Assembly: GCA_023807065.1 (NCBI GenBank)
Contig: JAJJLU010003458.1
Coordinates: forward strand, 1-64,000
DNA: 64,000 nucleotides
Reading direction: 5' to 3'
From: Isotricha intestinalis
Taxonomy: Eukaryota > Ciliophora > Litostomatea > Vestibuliferida > Isotrichidae
Shown here: piece by piece, positions 53,989 to 63,165 of the stretch
How the letters are laid out: the number at the start of each line of letters is the position of its first letter
Numbering within the stretch: position 1 is the first letter of the stretch
Position numbers and translations under genes: made by a program
Notes under the pieces: generated by a model
The model's database searches: none
What the model saw: the letters and a program-made list of their open reading frames with translations, nothing else
What the model was told of the DNA's origin: nothing

Positions 53989-55890
53989 ATGTCAACTTTA
54001 AATTTTAAGTGTCCAAAAATTGATGAAAATGGAGAAGAATGTGGAAGAAGATTTTTTACTGAAAAAGAATTAGAAACTCATATTAAAAGTCGTCATCCAG
54101 AATTAATAAATAATGTAAGGAAGGAAAAAAAATTATTAGATAATTTATTTTCAGAGATTAATTCTTTAGAAAAATATGCAGAAACAGAAGAAGAAAATTT
54201 TCATAAAGAATTAAATTTGGAAATTCCAAATTATGAAGATTTAATAAATTCAAATGAAGAAGAAGAAGAAAAAGAAGGAAATGATGATTTAAATCATTCA
54301 CAAGAAAAAATAAATATAAATAATAATTTAGAAGAAGAAGAAAATTTAAATAATTCAAAAGAAGAAAAAAACGAAAGCGAAAGTCCAAATAATTCAATTG
54401 ATAATAAATTAAATAATAAAGAGGAAATAAGATTAAAAGATAATAAAATAATAGAAATAACAGAAGAAATGATTTTTGAAAATCAAAAAACAGAAAATTA
54501 TGATGAAATAAAAGAAATAGATTTTTCAAGAAAAAATATTGCTTCTTTTATGAATAATAGAAAAATTTCTTTTGAAAATTTAGAAGAATTAACTAAAATA
54601 AATTTATCTTATAATTGGATAAGTTATTCTTTTGATTTACGTTTTTTTAAAAGTTTAAAAATTATAGAATTAAATGATAATGTTATTAATGAAATTTCTT
54701 TTGTTGAATTTTTACCTAATTTAGAATATTTAAATGTGGAAAATAATCAAATTAATTCTATTACTTCTTTAAATAAATGTACTCAAATTAAGATTTTAAA
54801 AATTTCTTTGAACAAAATACAATATCAAAATAGTACAATGAAAACTTTACACAATTTAAATAATTTAATTGAATTAAGTATTAATAATAATCCATTTATT
54901 GAAGAAATATTTTCTTATAGAAATTTATTTATTAGTAAATATAAAAATATTCAAATTTTAGATAATGAAAAAATAAGTGATAAAGAAAGAGAAGAAGCAG
55001 AAAAATTTGTTTTTGAAAATAATCCTATTTATAAAAATACAATTAATAGACCTTTATCAAGTAGAATTAATATTAAAAACAATCCTAATTTATTAATAAA
55101 AAATAATAAGTATAATAAAGAAATAAATGATATTTTTGAAGAAGAAAATGAAAAGGATAATTATTTTCATACTCAAATTGGCTTTAAAAAAAATAATGGA
55201 AACGTAGAAAATAAAATTCCCATCGTTTTTAATGATAAAATTAATGATCTTGAAATATTGAAAAAACAAAATAAAGAATTTTTTGATATAATTAATTCAC
55301 AAAATGAAGAAATAGAAAATTTAAAAAAGATAATTAAAACATTACAAAATAATAATGAAAATGAAGATGAAGAAAAAAAGAAATTAAAAGAAGAAATAAT
55401 AAATATAAAAAAAGAATATAATGACTTATTAAATAAAACAATAAGTTCGAATAATTCAACAAATAAAACAAATAATAGTCAAAATTATAAAAATGAAGAA
55501 GAAGAAGAAAGTGAAGATGAAATAGACTATGATGAATTATTAAGAAAAAGTTATCAAGATTTTGCTCAAATAAATAAAGATTTAGAAAAATTAAAAAGAG
55601 AATCAGAAAATAATAATAATAATCAAATATTAAATCAACCTAAAATAAATATTAATAATAATATAACTAAACCAAAAATAATGATTAATCAAAATAGTAA
55701 TCCTCATATAATGAATATTAATAATAATGCTGTTAAAATTCACAGTGAAAAATTAAATCCTGTTATCACTAAAAAAGAATTTTCTAACAAACCAATAATA
55801 ATAAAAAGTCAAAAAAATAATCCTATAATATTAAATAATTTAAATAAAGGAAATTCAAGTAAAATCATTATAAATCCAAATAAGAAATAA
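53989..55890 (+). CDS. Leucine-rich-repeat protein with N-terminal zinc finger-like motif and coiled coil
   Basis: The 633-residue protein starts with a C2H2-like motif, C8-x9-C18-x12-H31-x4-H36, resembling a zinc finger with an extended cysteine pair. An acidic E/N-rich linker (60-150) follows. SDS22-type leucine-rich repeats (about 175-325) come next: LEELTKINLSYNWIS, LKIIELNDNVINEIS, LEYLNVENNQINSI, IKILKISLNKIQYQ, and a cap with IQILDNEKISDKEREEAE. A coiled coil (about 420-480) and an Asn-rich tail end the protein. LRR proteins of this type with coiled coils are common in cilia and basal bodies, which is a weak inference. The zinc motif is unusual. Confidence 0.82.
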   Translation: MSTLNFKCPKIDENGEECGRRFFTEKELETHIKSRHPELINNVRKEKKLLDNLFSEINSLEKYAETEEENFHKELNLEIPNYEDLINSNEEEEEKEGNDDLNHSQEKININNNLEEEENLNNSKEEKNESESPNNSIDNKLNNKEEIRLKDNKIIEITEEMIFENQKTENYDEIKEIDFSRKNIASFMNNRKISFENLEELTKINLSYNWISYSFDLRFFKSLKIIELNDNVINEISFVEFLPNLEYLNVENNQINSITSLNKCTQIKILKISLNKIQYQNSTMKTLHNLNNLIELSINNNPFIEEIFSYRNLFISKYKNIQILDNEKISDKEREEAEKFVFENNPIYKNTINRPLSSRINIKNNPNLLIKNNKYNKEINDIFEEENEKDNYFHTQIGFKKNNGNVENKIPIVFNDKINDLEILKKQNKEFFDIINSQNEEIENLKKIIKTLQNNNENEDEEKKKLKEEIINIKKEYNDLLNKTISSNNSTNKTNNSQNYKNEEEEESEDEIDYDELLRKSYQDFAQINKDLEKLKRESENNNNNQILNQPKININNNITKPKIMINQNSNPHIMNINNNAVKIHSEKLNPVITKKEFSNKPIIIKSQKNNPIILNNLNKGNSSKIIINPNKK

Positions 55891-55965
55891 AAATTATTTT
55901 ATTATTATATTTTATTATTGTTGTATTTTAAAATATGTAAAAATTAATTTTTTTAAAATTTAAAA

Positions 55966-56931
55966 ATGCTTGAACAAATGAATATAAATTTAAGTAGTTT
56001 TAAAAAATCAAATAGAAAGAAATTAAATGAAGAAGAAAATAAAAATAATCAATTATCTTTCCCATTATATAAAAAAGGAGTTGTTGATACTTTACCTTCA
56101 AAATTAACTTCTCCTTCTTATAAAGAAACTATAGATTCTTCAATCCGTTATTTTTCAAGTAGAAAAGAAAGAAATTCAGAAAATAAAAATTTATTACTAT
56201 CTAATTTAAAAGACTTTGTTGAAAATCAAACTAAAAATATTGATATTCAAAATCCACATGTTAAATTAATTCAAATTTCTAATGAAAATTTATTAAATGA
56301 TAATAATAATAATAAGAATGATATATTTAAACATTCTAGAAATATTTCTAATGAACATAGATTAAAAAGTGATAATTTAATAAATTATTCTAATGTTGTT
56401 ACTTTTCAAAAGATTTTAGGTAATATAAATGAATTTGAAGATAAAAAGAAAAATTTAGAAAAGAAAAAAGAACAAATATTATTAAATATAAATACTTTAC
56501 AAAAAAAAATTTTACAAATAAAAGATGAATTAGAAAAAAATATAATAAATAATACAAATTTAAATGAAGAAAATATAAATTTATGTTTTAAATCAGAAGG
56601 AATAAAACATAAACAAATTTATTATGATAAAGATATTCCAAATTTAAAATTAGAAATTGATTCTTTAAAAAGAGAATTATATAAAGTTAATGAAGAAAAT
56701 AATAAATTAAATTTATATATGTATAAATTAACTACTGAAAATAATTTAGAATGTGAAGATTTAACTAAAATTAATATTGAAGTTAAAAGAAAAAAAGAAG
56801 AAAATAAAAGTTTAATGAATGAGTTAATTAAGATTAAAGAAATTAATACTAATTTAAAACTTAAAATGAATAATCTAAATATTAAAAATAATACGATGAT
56901 TAATTCTTTAAATGAAATAATATATAACTGA
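55966..56931 (+). CDS. Coiled-coil protein, unknown
   Basis: This 321-residue protein has a disordered N-terminal 150 residues (Ser/Asn/Lys-rich, with KLTSPSYKETIDSSIRYFSS). A long coiled coil from about 150 to 310 follows, with heptad-like runs (KKNLEKKKEQILLNINTLQK, LKLEIDSLKRELYKVNEEN). There is no membrane segment. It is probably structural. It ends in TGA. It lies 75 bases after the LRR gene on the same strand. Confidence 0.72.
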   Translation: MLEQMNINLSSFKKSNRKKLNEEENKNNQLSFPLYKKGVVDTLPSKLTSPSYKETIDSSIRYFSSRKERNSENKNLLLSNLKDFVENQTKNIDIQNPHVKLIQISNENLLNDNNNNKNDIFKHSRNISNEHRLKSDNLINYSNVVTFQKILGNINEFEDKKKNLEKKKEQILLNINTLQKKILQIKDELEKNIINNTNLNEENINLCFKSEGIKHKQIYYDKDIPNLKLEIDSLKRELYKVNEENNKLNLYMYKLTTENNLECEDLTKINIEVKRKKEENKSLMNELIKIKEINTNLKLKMNNLNIKNNTMINSLNEIIYN

Positions 56932-57273
56932 TTATTTAAAAAATTAAATTTTTTTTTTAAATTAAATTTTTAAAATAATGAAAGATAAATACAAAATTTA
57001 TTTAAGTATAAATAGATGTGTAATATCAAGGAATTATGAATTAATTCATAATCCAAATAATATATTTTTTTCATTATATTATAAATCATTTTAAAAATAT
57101 AATTTTGAGGATTTTATTCTTAAATATGAAATATCAAATTGAAAGTCACATATAGAAGAGTAAGTAAATATTTAACAATGTTTAATATTTTTAAAAGTTT
57201 TTATTTTAAATAAAAAAATATATTTTTCAAAAAAAACTTTAAATTATCCTAAAAAAATTAAAAAAAGAAAAAA
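56932..57273. other. Intergenic, no gene seen
   Basis: This is a 342-base convergent spacer of A+T sequence. I see nothing recognisable. Confidence 0.6.
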
Positions 57274-60200
57274 TTAATTATAAAAAGAATGACTTCTCCC
57301 ACTTTTTTTATGTCTAGTATATTGTTCATACTTAGTACCTTCTTTAACAGGAGTAACATCTCTTCTTCTAAAATTATTTTTATAAGGGGAAAAAGTCATA
57401 GGAGAATATCCAGTTGTTGAAATAGAACAACCTAAATCACAAGCCCAACAAGTTCCATCTGGAAAATAAGTTGTCTGACTAAAAGATTTTTCTTTATTTA
57501 ATGTATTCAATCTCTTTTTATTTTTCTTATTTAATGAATGATTTAAAAATTCTTTTGAATAATTATTTTCATTTATTGGGAATAATTGATCTTTTCTTTC
57601 TTTCATTTTTGGACTTTTACTTAATGAATTATATGTTTTCTTAGGATTTATTTTTTCATTTTCAGGAATTTGAGGAAAGATATTATTTATATTATTCTTT
57701 GGACCATTTTTATTTTTGTTTATTATATTTTCATTTGGATAATATTTATTTGGGTTTTTTCCTTTTGGATATTTATTATTATTATATGGATCTTGTAATT
57801 CAGGATAATTTGAATTAATATTTTGGTCATTTGGGTATTTTTTATTTATAGGATTTTTTATACCTCTATTTTTCATTTTTGAACTTTCTTCTGATTCAAT
57901 TGGCTCAGATTCTGTATTTATATAATCATTTGGAATTTCTTGTGGAAATGTATTATTATTTAAATTTCTTGGCTTTTTATTTTGGGATTCTTCTGGATAG
58001 GAATTTGGATATTGTAAATTATCATATTTCTCTTCTGATTGTTCATCAGGAGAAATAGAATTTGGGTTTTTAATTGAAATGGGTTCTCTTTTGTAATTTG
58101 GGTTATTTGAGTCTTTTGATGGATAATTTTGAGATGGATTTTTTATGTTGTTCTTTGGATACTTTGAAAATGGCTCTGTTACATTATTAGGATAATTTGG
58201 GTCTTTCATATTATTATTTTGATAATTAGGATCTTTAAAATAATTAGGGTAATTTGGTTCTTTCATATTATTATTTGGATAATTAGGATCTTTAAAATTA
58301 TTAGGATAATTAGGGTCTTTCATATTATTATTTGGATAATTTGAGTCTTTTGGGTTATTAGTATAATCAGGATATTTTATATTATTAGGATAATTAGGAT
58401 CTTTCATATTATTTGAATTAAAAGTTTGGTTGAAAGGTTGCCCAGTAGAATTAGTTCCAGGATGATTAAAAGTATCAGTTCCAGCAAAATTATCATAATT
58501 ATCAGGTTTAAAAGGCATATTTACATTATCATCAGGTTCATCAAAATTAGGATTTTTAAATCCATTACTCATTTCATTTGGATTTTCCATATTTTCTGGG
58601 TTATCATTTTGTATATTTGGGATATATTTTTTAAATGTTCCCATATCTTCTGGATTTAAATCATTGAAATTATCTAAATTATTTTGAGGCAAATTTTTAT
58701 CATATTGAGGAATATATTTCCCTTTATTTTTATTATTCTTAGGTATTTTATTGTTATTCTGTTCATTAATTAAATCATTATTTTCGTTGTTTGGAATATT
58801 TTTATTAGGTGTTTTATTTATATTATTATTATTTTCTTCCTGAGGAGTTTTTCTTCCTTTTTCTAATGAAGGTTCATTTTCAAAATTTTGATTTGGAATA
58901 TTTTCTTCAAATTTAGGAGAATTTAAATTATCATCTGGATAATAATTACTATCTAAATTTTGAGGATCTCGTATCATATTATTTTTATCATTTGGTATTC
59001 TATTTATATTATTATCATTTGGAATATTTTTATTATTATTATCAAATGGATGATTATTATTATCATTTGGTCTATATTTTCTATTATTTTCAAATGGTTG
59101 ATTATTATTATCATTTGGTCTATATTTTCTATTATCAAATGGTTGATTATTATTATTATTATTGTTAGGCTTATATTTTCTATTGTTGTCTAAAGGTTGA
59201 TTATTATTATCACTTGGTCTCTTCATTCTATTATTACCACTGGGAATTTTATCATCATTGGTTATTCTCTCATTAGGTCTATTACCATCAATAGGTCTAT
59301 TCATTCTTCCATCATTAGGTCCATTCATTCTATCATCAATAGGTCTATTCATTCTTCCATCATTAGGTCCATTCATTCTATCATCAATAGGTCTATTCAT
59401 TTTTCTATCATTTGGTCTATTCATTCTATCATCGCTGGGTCCATTCATTCTATCATCAATAGGTCTATTCATTCTTCCATCGTTGGGTCTGTTCATTCTT
59501 CCATCATTTGGTCTATTCATTCTATCATCATTTGGTTTATTCATTCTTCCGTCATTTGGACCACCCATTTTTATATCATTTGGTCTATTCATTTTATTAT
59601 CACTAGGACCATTCATTCTTCCATCATTTGGTCTATTTATTCTTCCATCATTTGGTCTATTTATTCTTCCATCATTTGGTTTATTCATTTTACTATCATT
59701 AGGACCATTCATTCTTCCATCATTTGGTCTAATATTATTTAGGGCATTCATTCTCCCATCTTTTGGAGTGTTAATGTTATCTTTAGGTCTATTCATTCTA
59801 TCATTAGGTTTATTCATTGATTGATTTGGTCCCCCCTTATTACCTATATTTTGCTCATCTCTTGGAATCATCTTATTAGGAAATTTAGAATCATTAACAT
59901 CACCTTTTGGAACATTATTATTAGGATATATATTATTTGGATAATTCATATTTTTATTTGGATATTTACTACTTGAAATACCTTTATTACTTCCAGGGAA
60001 ATTTTCAGGTAAATTATTAGGATAAATATTATCAGGAGATTTACTTCTTTGGATATTATCATTATTGGGAAGTTTCTGATTGTTAGGAATATTATTATTC
60101 CCATAATTTTGACCAGAAATATTATTTGGAATATTCATATTATTTCTATTAGGTAATTTCGAATTATTTATTTTATCGTTTGGATAATTACTATTATCAT

Positions 60201-61548
60201 AATTATCATTTGGTCTTCTTTCAAAATTATTTGAATTATTAAAAGCTTCATTATTATTAAAAGTCCCTGATAAATTATTTTCTGGATATCCACTTTGAAA
60301 AGTATTTCTAAAATCTTTATTAAAATTATTATAGTCATCTGGTCCACTTAAATTACTGCTTAAAGTATTATTTCCAAATTTATCATTTGGATTATTAGTA
60401 AAAGTATTTGGAATACCATTTCTATTATTATATTGATTATTAAAATTATTTTCATTATTTCCAAAAGTATTATTTTTATTTAAATTATTATTTGGATAAG
60501 TATTTGAATCAACATTATCTAATTGATTTCTTTGGTTTCTTTTTGGAATTTCATTGTTTGGTTTTAATTGATTTTTTGGTTTGTTTTCTAAATTTTGATT
60601 CATTGGATTTTCATTAAATAAATTATTATTTGGATAATTATTTAAATTATTTCTAAATTGATTATTTGGATAATATTTATTGTTTAAATTATCATTAAAG
60701 TATTGATTATTTAAATCTTTTTCTGTTTGATTATTAGATAAAGGGTTTCTCTTTAAACTATTATTATTAGAATCAAATCCAGTTCTCATCATTGCAATAT
60801 CATCATTAAAATTGCCTTCTTTTAAATTATTTTTTATACTATCTAAAAATTTTTTTTGTCCATTAATTAATTTTTCATATTCTAAAGGATTATCTAAATA
60901 AAATTCAACATTTCCTTTTAATTTCCCTTCATCAAAATTAACTAAATTACTTATTGGATTTAATATATTATCAAAATTTAAATAAACCATTTGAGCATAT
61001 CTTCCAAAATCTTTATTTAATTTTTCTCCATCATTAACATTATTATTCAAATTATAATTATTTAAATTATTATTAATTAAATTATTATTATTCAAATCAT
61101 TTAAATTTTTAAATTTCTGATTTTCTTTTTCTAATTCTTTAATATAACAATCAGCAATATTTTTTTCATTTTTAGCTTTATTAAAATCATCCATTAATTG
61201 TTTATATAAAGCTCTTAATTCAGTTAATTCATCTAATAATTCATTAACATTAGAATTTAAATTTATATGACAACAATGGCAATGACAAAAACATCTATTA
61301 TGACATTCACAATTACACTTTCTTTCTAAAGAATTATTTTCTAAATTTTTTGAATTTGAAAATGAAGTTGAAATATCAATTGGATTTGAATAATTTTGAA
61401 AAGGATAATTATATGTTTCATATTTATTTGATAATGGAGAATAATCAATATTTTTATATTTCTCACAAGGATCTAATTCATATGTTTCATATGTTACATG
61501 AGGATAAATATATTGAGAACAATTGTATGAATTGTTTATGTTTGACAT
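57274..61548 (-). CDS. Giant Asn/Pro repeat protein with N-terminal Cys/His cluster and coiled coil
   Basis: The 1424-residue protein has four parts. Residues 1-75 are Tyr/Asn/Ser-rich. Residues 79-96 form a dense Cys/His cluster (CNCECHNRCFCHCHCCH) that must bind metal if folded. A helical segment, ELLDELTELRALYKQLMDDF and then CYIKELEKENQKF, is a short coiled coil (about 105-150). The rest is low complexity, dominated by Asn and Pro and containing three families of tandem repeats. The last 60 residues are ordered again (DGTCWACDLGCSISTTGYSP) and have a CxxC pair and basic end. The order metal cluster, coil, repeats, C-terminal CxxC looks like a structural scaffold of the cortex or a rootlet. 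No known name can be given. Confidence 0.82.
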   Translation of the reverse strand: MSNINNSYNCSQYIYPHVTYETYELDPCEKYKNIDYSPLSNKYETYNYPFQNYSNPIDISTSFSNSKNLENNSLERKCNCECHNRCFCHCHCCHINLNSNVNELLDELTELRALYKQLMDDFNKAKNEKNIADCYIKELEKENQKFKNLNDLNNNNLINNNLNNYNLNNNVNDGEKLNKDFGRYAQMVYLNFDNILNPISNLVNFDEGKLKGNVEFYLDNPLEYEKLINGQKKFLDSIKNNLKEGNFNDDIAMMRTGFDSNNNSLKRNPLSNNQTEKDLNNQYFNDNLNNKYYPNNQFRNNLNNYPNNNLFNENPMNQNLENKPKNQLKPNNEIPKRNQRNQLDNVDSNTYPNNNLNKNNTFGNNENNFNNQYNNRNGIPNTFTNNPNDKFGNNTLSSNLSGPDDYNNFNKDFRNTFQSGYPENNLSGTFNNNEAFNNSNNFERRPNDNYDNSNYPNDKINNSKLPNRNNMNIPNNISGQNYGNNNIPNNQKLPNNDNIQRSKSPDNIYPNNLPENFPGSNKGISSSKYPNKNMNYPNNIYPNNNVPKGDVNDSKFPNKMIPRDEQNIGNKGGPNQSMNKPNDRMNRPKDNINTPKDGRMNALNNIRPNDGRMNGPNDSKMNKPNDGRINRPNDGRINRPNDGRMNGPSDNKMNRPNDIKMGGPNDGRMNKPNDDRMNRPNDGRMNRPNDGRMNRPIDDRMNGPSDDRMNRPNDRKMNRPIDDRMNGPNDGRMNRPIDDRMNGPNDGRMNRPIDGNRPNERITNDDKIPSGNNRMKRPSDNNNQPLDNNRKYKPNNNNNNNQPFDNRKYRPNDNNNQPFENNRKYRPNDNNNHPFDNNNKNIPNDNNINRIPNDKNNMIRDPQNLDSNYYPDDNLNSPKFEENIPNQNFENEPSLEKGRKTPQEENNNNINKTPNKNIPNNENNDLINEQNNNKIPKNNKNKGKYIPQYDKNLPQNNLDNFNDLNPEDMGTFKKYIPNIQNDNPENMENPNEMSNGFKNPNFDEPDDNVNMPFKPDNYDNFAGTDTFNHPGTNSTGQPFNQTFNSNNMKDPNYPNNIKYPDYTNNPKDSNYPNNNMKDPNYPNNFKDPNYPNNNMKEPNYPNYFKDPNYQNNNMKDPNYPNNVTEPFSKYPKNNIKNPSQNYPSKDSNNPNYKREPISIKNPNSISPDEQSEEKYDNLQYPNSYPEESQNKKPRNLNNNTFPQEIPNDYINTESEPIESEESSKMKNRGIKNPINKKYPNDQNINSNYPELQDPYNNNKYPKGKNPNKYYPNENIINKNKNGPKNNINNIFPQIPENEKINPKKTYNSLSKSPKMKERKDQLFPINENNYSKEFLNHSLNKKNKKRLNTLNKEKSFSQTTYFPDGTCWACDLGCSISTTGYSPMTFSPYKNNFRRRDVTPVKEGTKYEQYTRHKKSGRSHSFYN
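58190..58420 (-). repeat. Tandem repeats encoding NNMKDPNYPNN-type units
   Basis: Repeats of about 30-33 bases carry ATGAAAGACCCTAATTATCC-like words on the minus strand. Copies alternate NMKDPNYPN and FKDPNYPNN. They lie inside the giant repeat protein. Confidence 0.75.
59040..59220 (-). repeat. Tandem repeats encoding NNQPFDNNRKYRPNDN-type units
   Basis: Four to five copies of a 48- to 54-base unit lie inside the giant repeat protein. Confidence 0.75.
59270..59830 (-). repeat. 21-base tandem array encoding PNDGRMN heptads
   Basis: About 26 near-identical copies of a 21-base unit (plus strand ATTCATTCTTCCATCATTTG plus one base) encode heptads PNDGRMN, PIDDRMN, PNDRKMN and similar. Variation between copies is mostly at the same few positions, as expected from recent unequal exchange. 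Confidence 0.85.
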
Positions 61549-62022
61549 TTTAAATTTATATTTTAGAAATCTAGATTTATTTATTTATTTTTATTTTGTT
61601 TATGTTTTTATTATCATTTTTTTATTTTTTTTCATTGGTTTTTTTCATAATGTGAAATATACTTTTTATTTTTACAAATTATTCATATTAATTTTAATAA
61701 ATTTATTTATTTTAACTGTAGAGAAAATAATTATATTTAATAAATGCAATCTTCCAATTATAAAAATAAAATAAAAAAAAATACAAAAATAAAATAGATA
61801 AAAAATACCAAAATCCCTTAAAAAAACTAATTTCTCCTTTTTTAAACATATTTTAAAAACTCGAGAAAGAAAAAAATTTTTTGGCCAAATAAGTTTAAAA
61901 ATAAAGAAACTTCGAAAAATTTTTGAAAATAAAAAAAAAGAAGTACTCTTGAAAAAAAAAATAAATCTTCATAAAAAAATCATATAAAACCTAAAAAAAA
62001 AAATAAAAATCCATAAAAAATA
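61549..62022. other. Intergenic divergent region, no gene seen
   Basis: This is a 474-base A+T-rich region with promoters for both neighbours by position. It contains a run of A-rich sequence before 62023 and a near-palindrome around TTCGAAAAATTTTTGAA at about 61913. No RNA gene is recognised. Confidence 0.5.
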
Positions 62023-62571
62023 ATGAGAGTTTTAATCTTATCCCTCTTATTAATATTCGCTGTATCACAACGTGGAAAAAAAAACAGAAATCCAGTAGGA
62101 GCTGTAAATGTTACTAAAGCAGAATACTATCGTTCAAATAATTTGACAGATAATCACGTTGAACAAATAAGTAAACTTGACATTCCTGAAAAAGTAAAAA
62201 ATTGGGTAAAAAGAGCCAATTTAAATAAAACAAATACCGACAAAAATATTGATGTTAAATATAATGTTAGTGAAGGTGGTTCAGCAACAGGAGAATTATA
62301 CATTTTTAGAAAAAGAAATTTCAAAAATAGAACTCAAGTTGAATTTAATTATGGAACTGCTACCGCTAAATTAAAACCACTTCGTCCTGAAGTTGTTAAA
62401 AGATGCCATGGTGTTGGAAAAAAAAGAAAATGCCATAATGTAACTATTCCTGTTAGAATCTCTGAATCTGAAGTTAAAAATATGGTTGAATTGAAAATGA
62501 GAAACGAAATTGCACAAGTCATCAGAAGAAAAATCTTTAATAAAAATAAAACTAAAAATAAAACTAAATAA
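62023..62571 (+). CDS. Secreted basic protein, unknown
   Basis: The 182-residue protein starts with a signal peptide (MRVLILSLLLIFAVS), followed by a basic mature protein with several N-x-T/S sites and only two cysteines, in KRCHGVGKKRKCHN near residues 127-140. The middle (KYNVSEGGSATGELYIF and VEFNYGTATAKLKP) looks like beta strands. The tail NKNKTKNKTK is basic. There is no membrane helix. Codon use is less A+T-biased at the third position than in its neighbours, suggesting strong expression. I do not recognise the family; a secreted or granule-stored protein fits. Confidence 0.72.
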   Translation: MRVLILSLLLIFAVSQRGKKNRNPVGAVNVTKAEYYRSNNLTDNHVEQISKLDIPEKVKNWVKRANLNKTNTDKNIDVKYNVSEGGSATGELYIFRKRNFKNRTQVEFNYGTATAKLKPLRPEVVKRCHGVGKKRKCHNVTIPVRISESEVKNMVELKMRNEIAQVIRRKIFNKNKTKNKTK

Positions 62572-63165
62572 ATTTTGAGTTTTTAAGATTAGCTTTTTTC
62601 TATGAAATAAATTTAGATAAACTTTATTTTTATTAAAATTTTTTTTTCCTTATATTTTCTATTGTTTAAATTTATGTTATTTTTTTAAATTGAAAATTAT
62701 TGTTTTAGAGAAGAAAAATATTTTTTGTTGTTTGGGATTTCTCATTTTTTTGATTTTTTTAAAGTATATATTATATTACCTTTTTATTTTCGGTTAAAAA
62801 ATATTTGTGTTTTCTTTTTAATTATTCATTTATTAATTAATATTTTATATTTCATATAATTAATTTCCTATTAATAATTACAATTTAATCTTTAAAAAGT
62901 TTTTCAATTTATACTTTCTAATTAATAGATAAATTTATTATTAATTATCTTCATAATTACCTTATTTCTTTTTTTAAAAGAAAAGTATTTTCTTTTGAAT
63001 TTTGAAAATAATATTAATATAAAAGTTATTTATTATAAAAAAAATATTGAATAAAAAAAGATTTAGTCTATTTCATCATAAATTCAATTTTACTATTATC
63101 AAAGAATATCAATTATTTTTCATAAATAGAATGTAAAAATATTTAATAATTAATTTATTAATTAT
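62572..63165. other. Intergenic, 594 bases, no gene seen
   Basis: This is A+T sequence with T-rich blocks in its first half. No RNA gene or supported frame is found. Confidence 0.6.

Noticed and set aside
59197..59824. Two long plus-strand reading frames of 180-190 codons with strongly hydrophobic or Ile/Ser-rich repeats
   Set aside because: They are antisense shadows of the 21-base coding array of the giant repeat protein at 57274-61548; any frame without stops in one unit stays open through the array.
59270..59830. CRISPR-like regular repeats
   Set aside because: The unit is 21 bases with no unique spacers, and the array is in frame within a coding sequence of a eukaryote.
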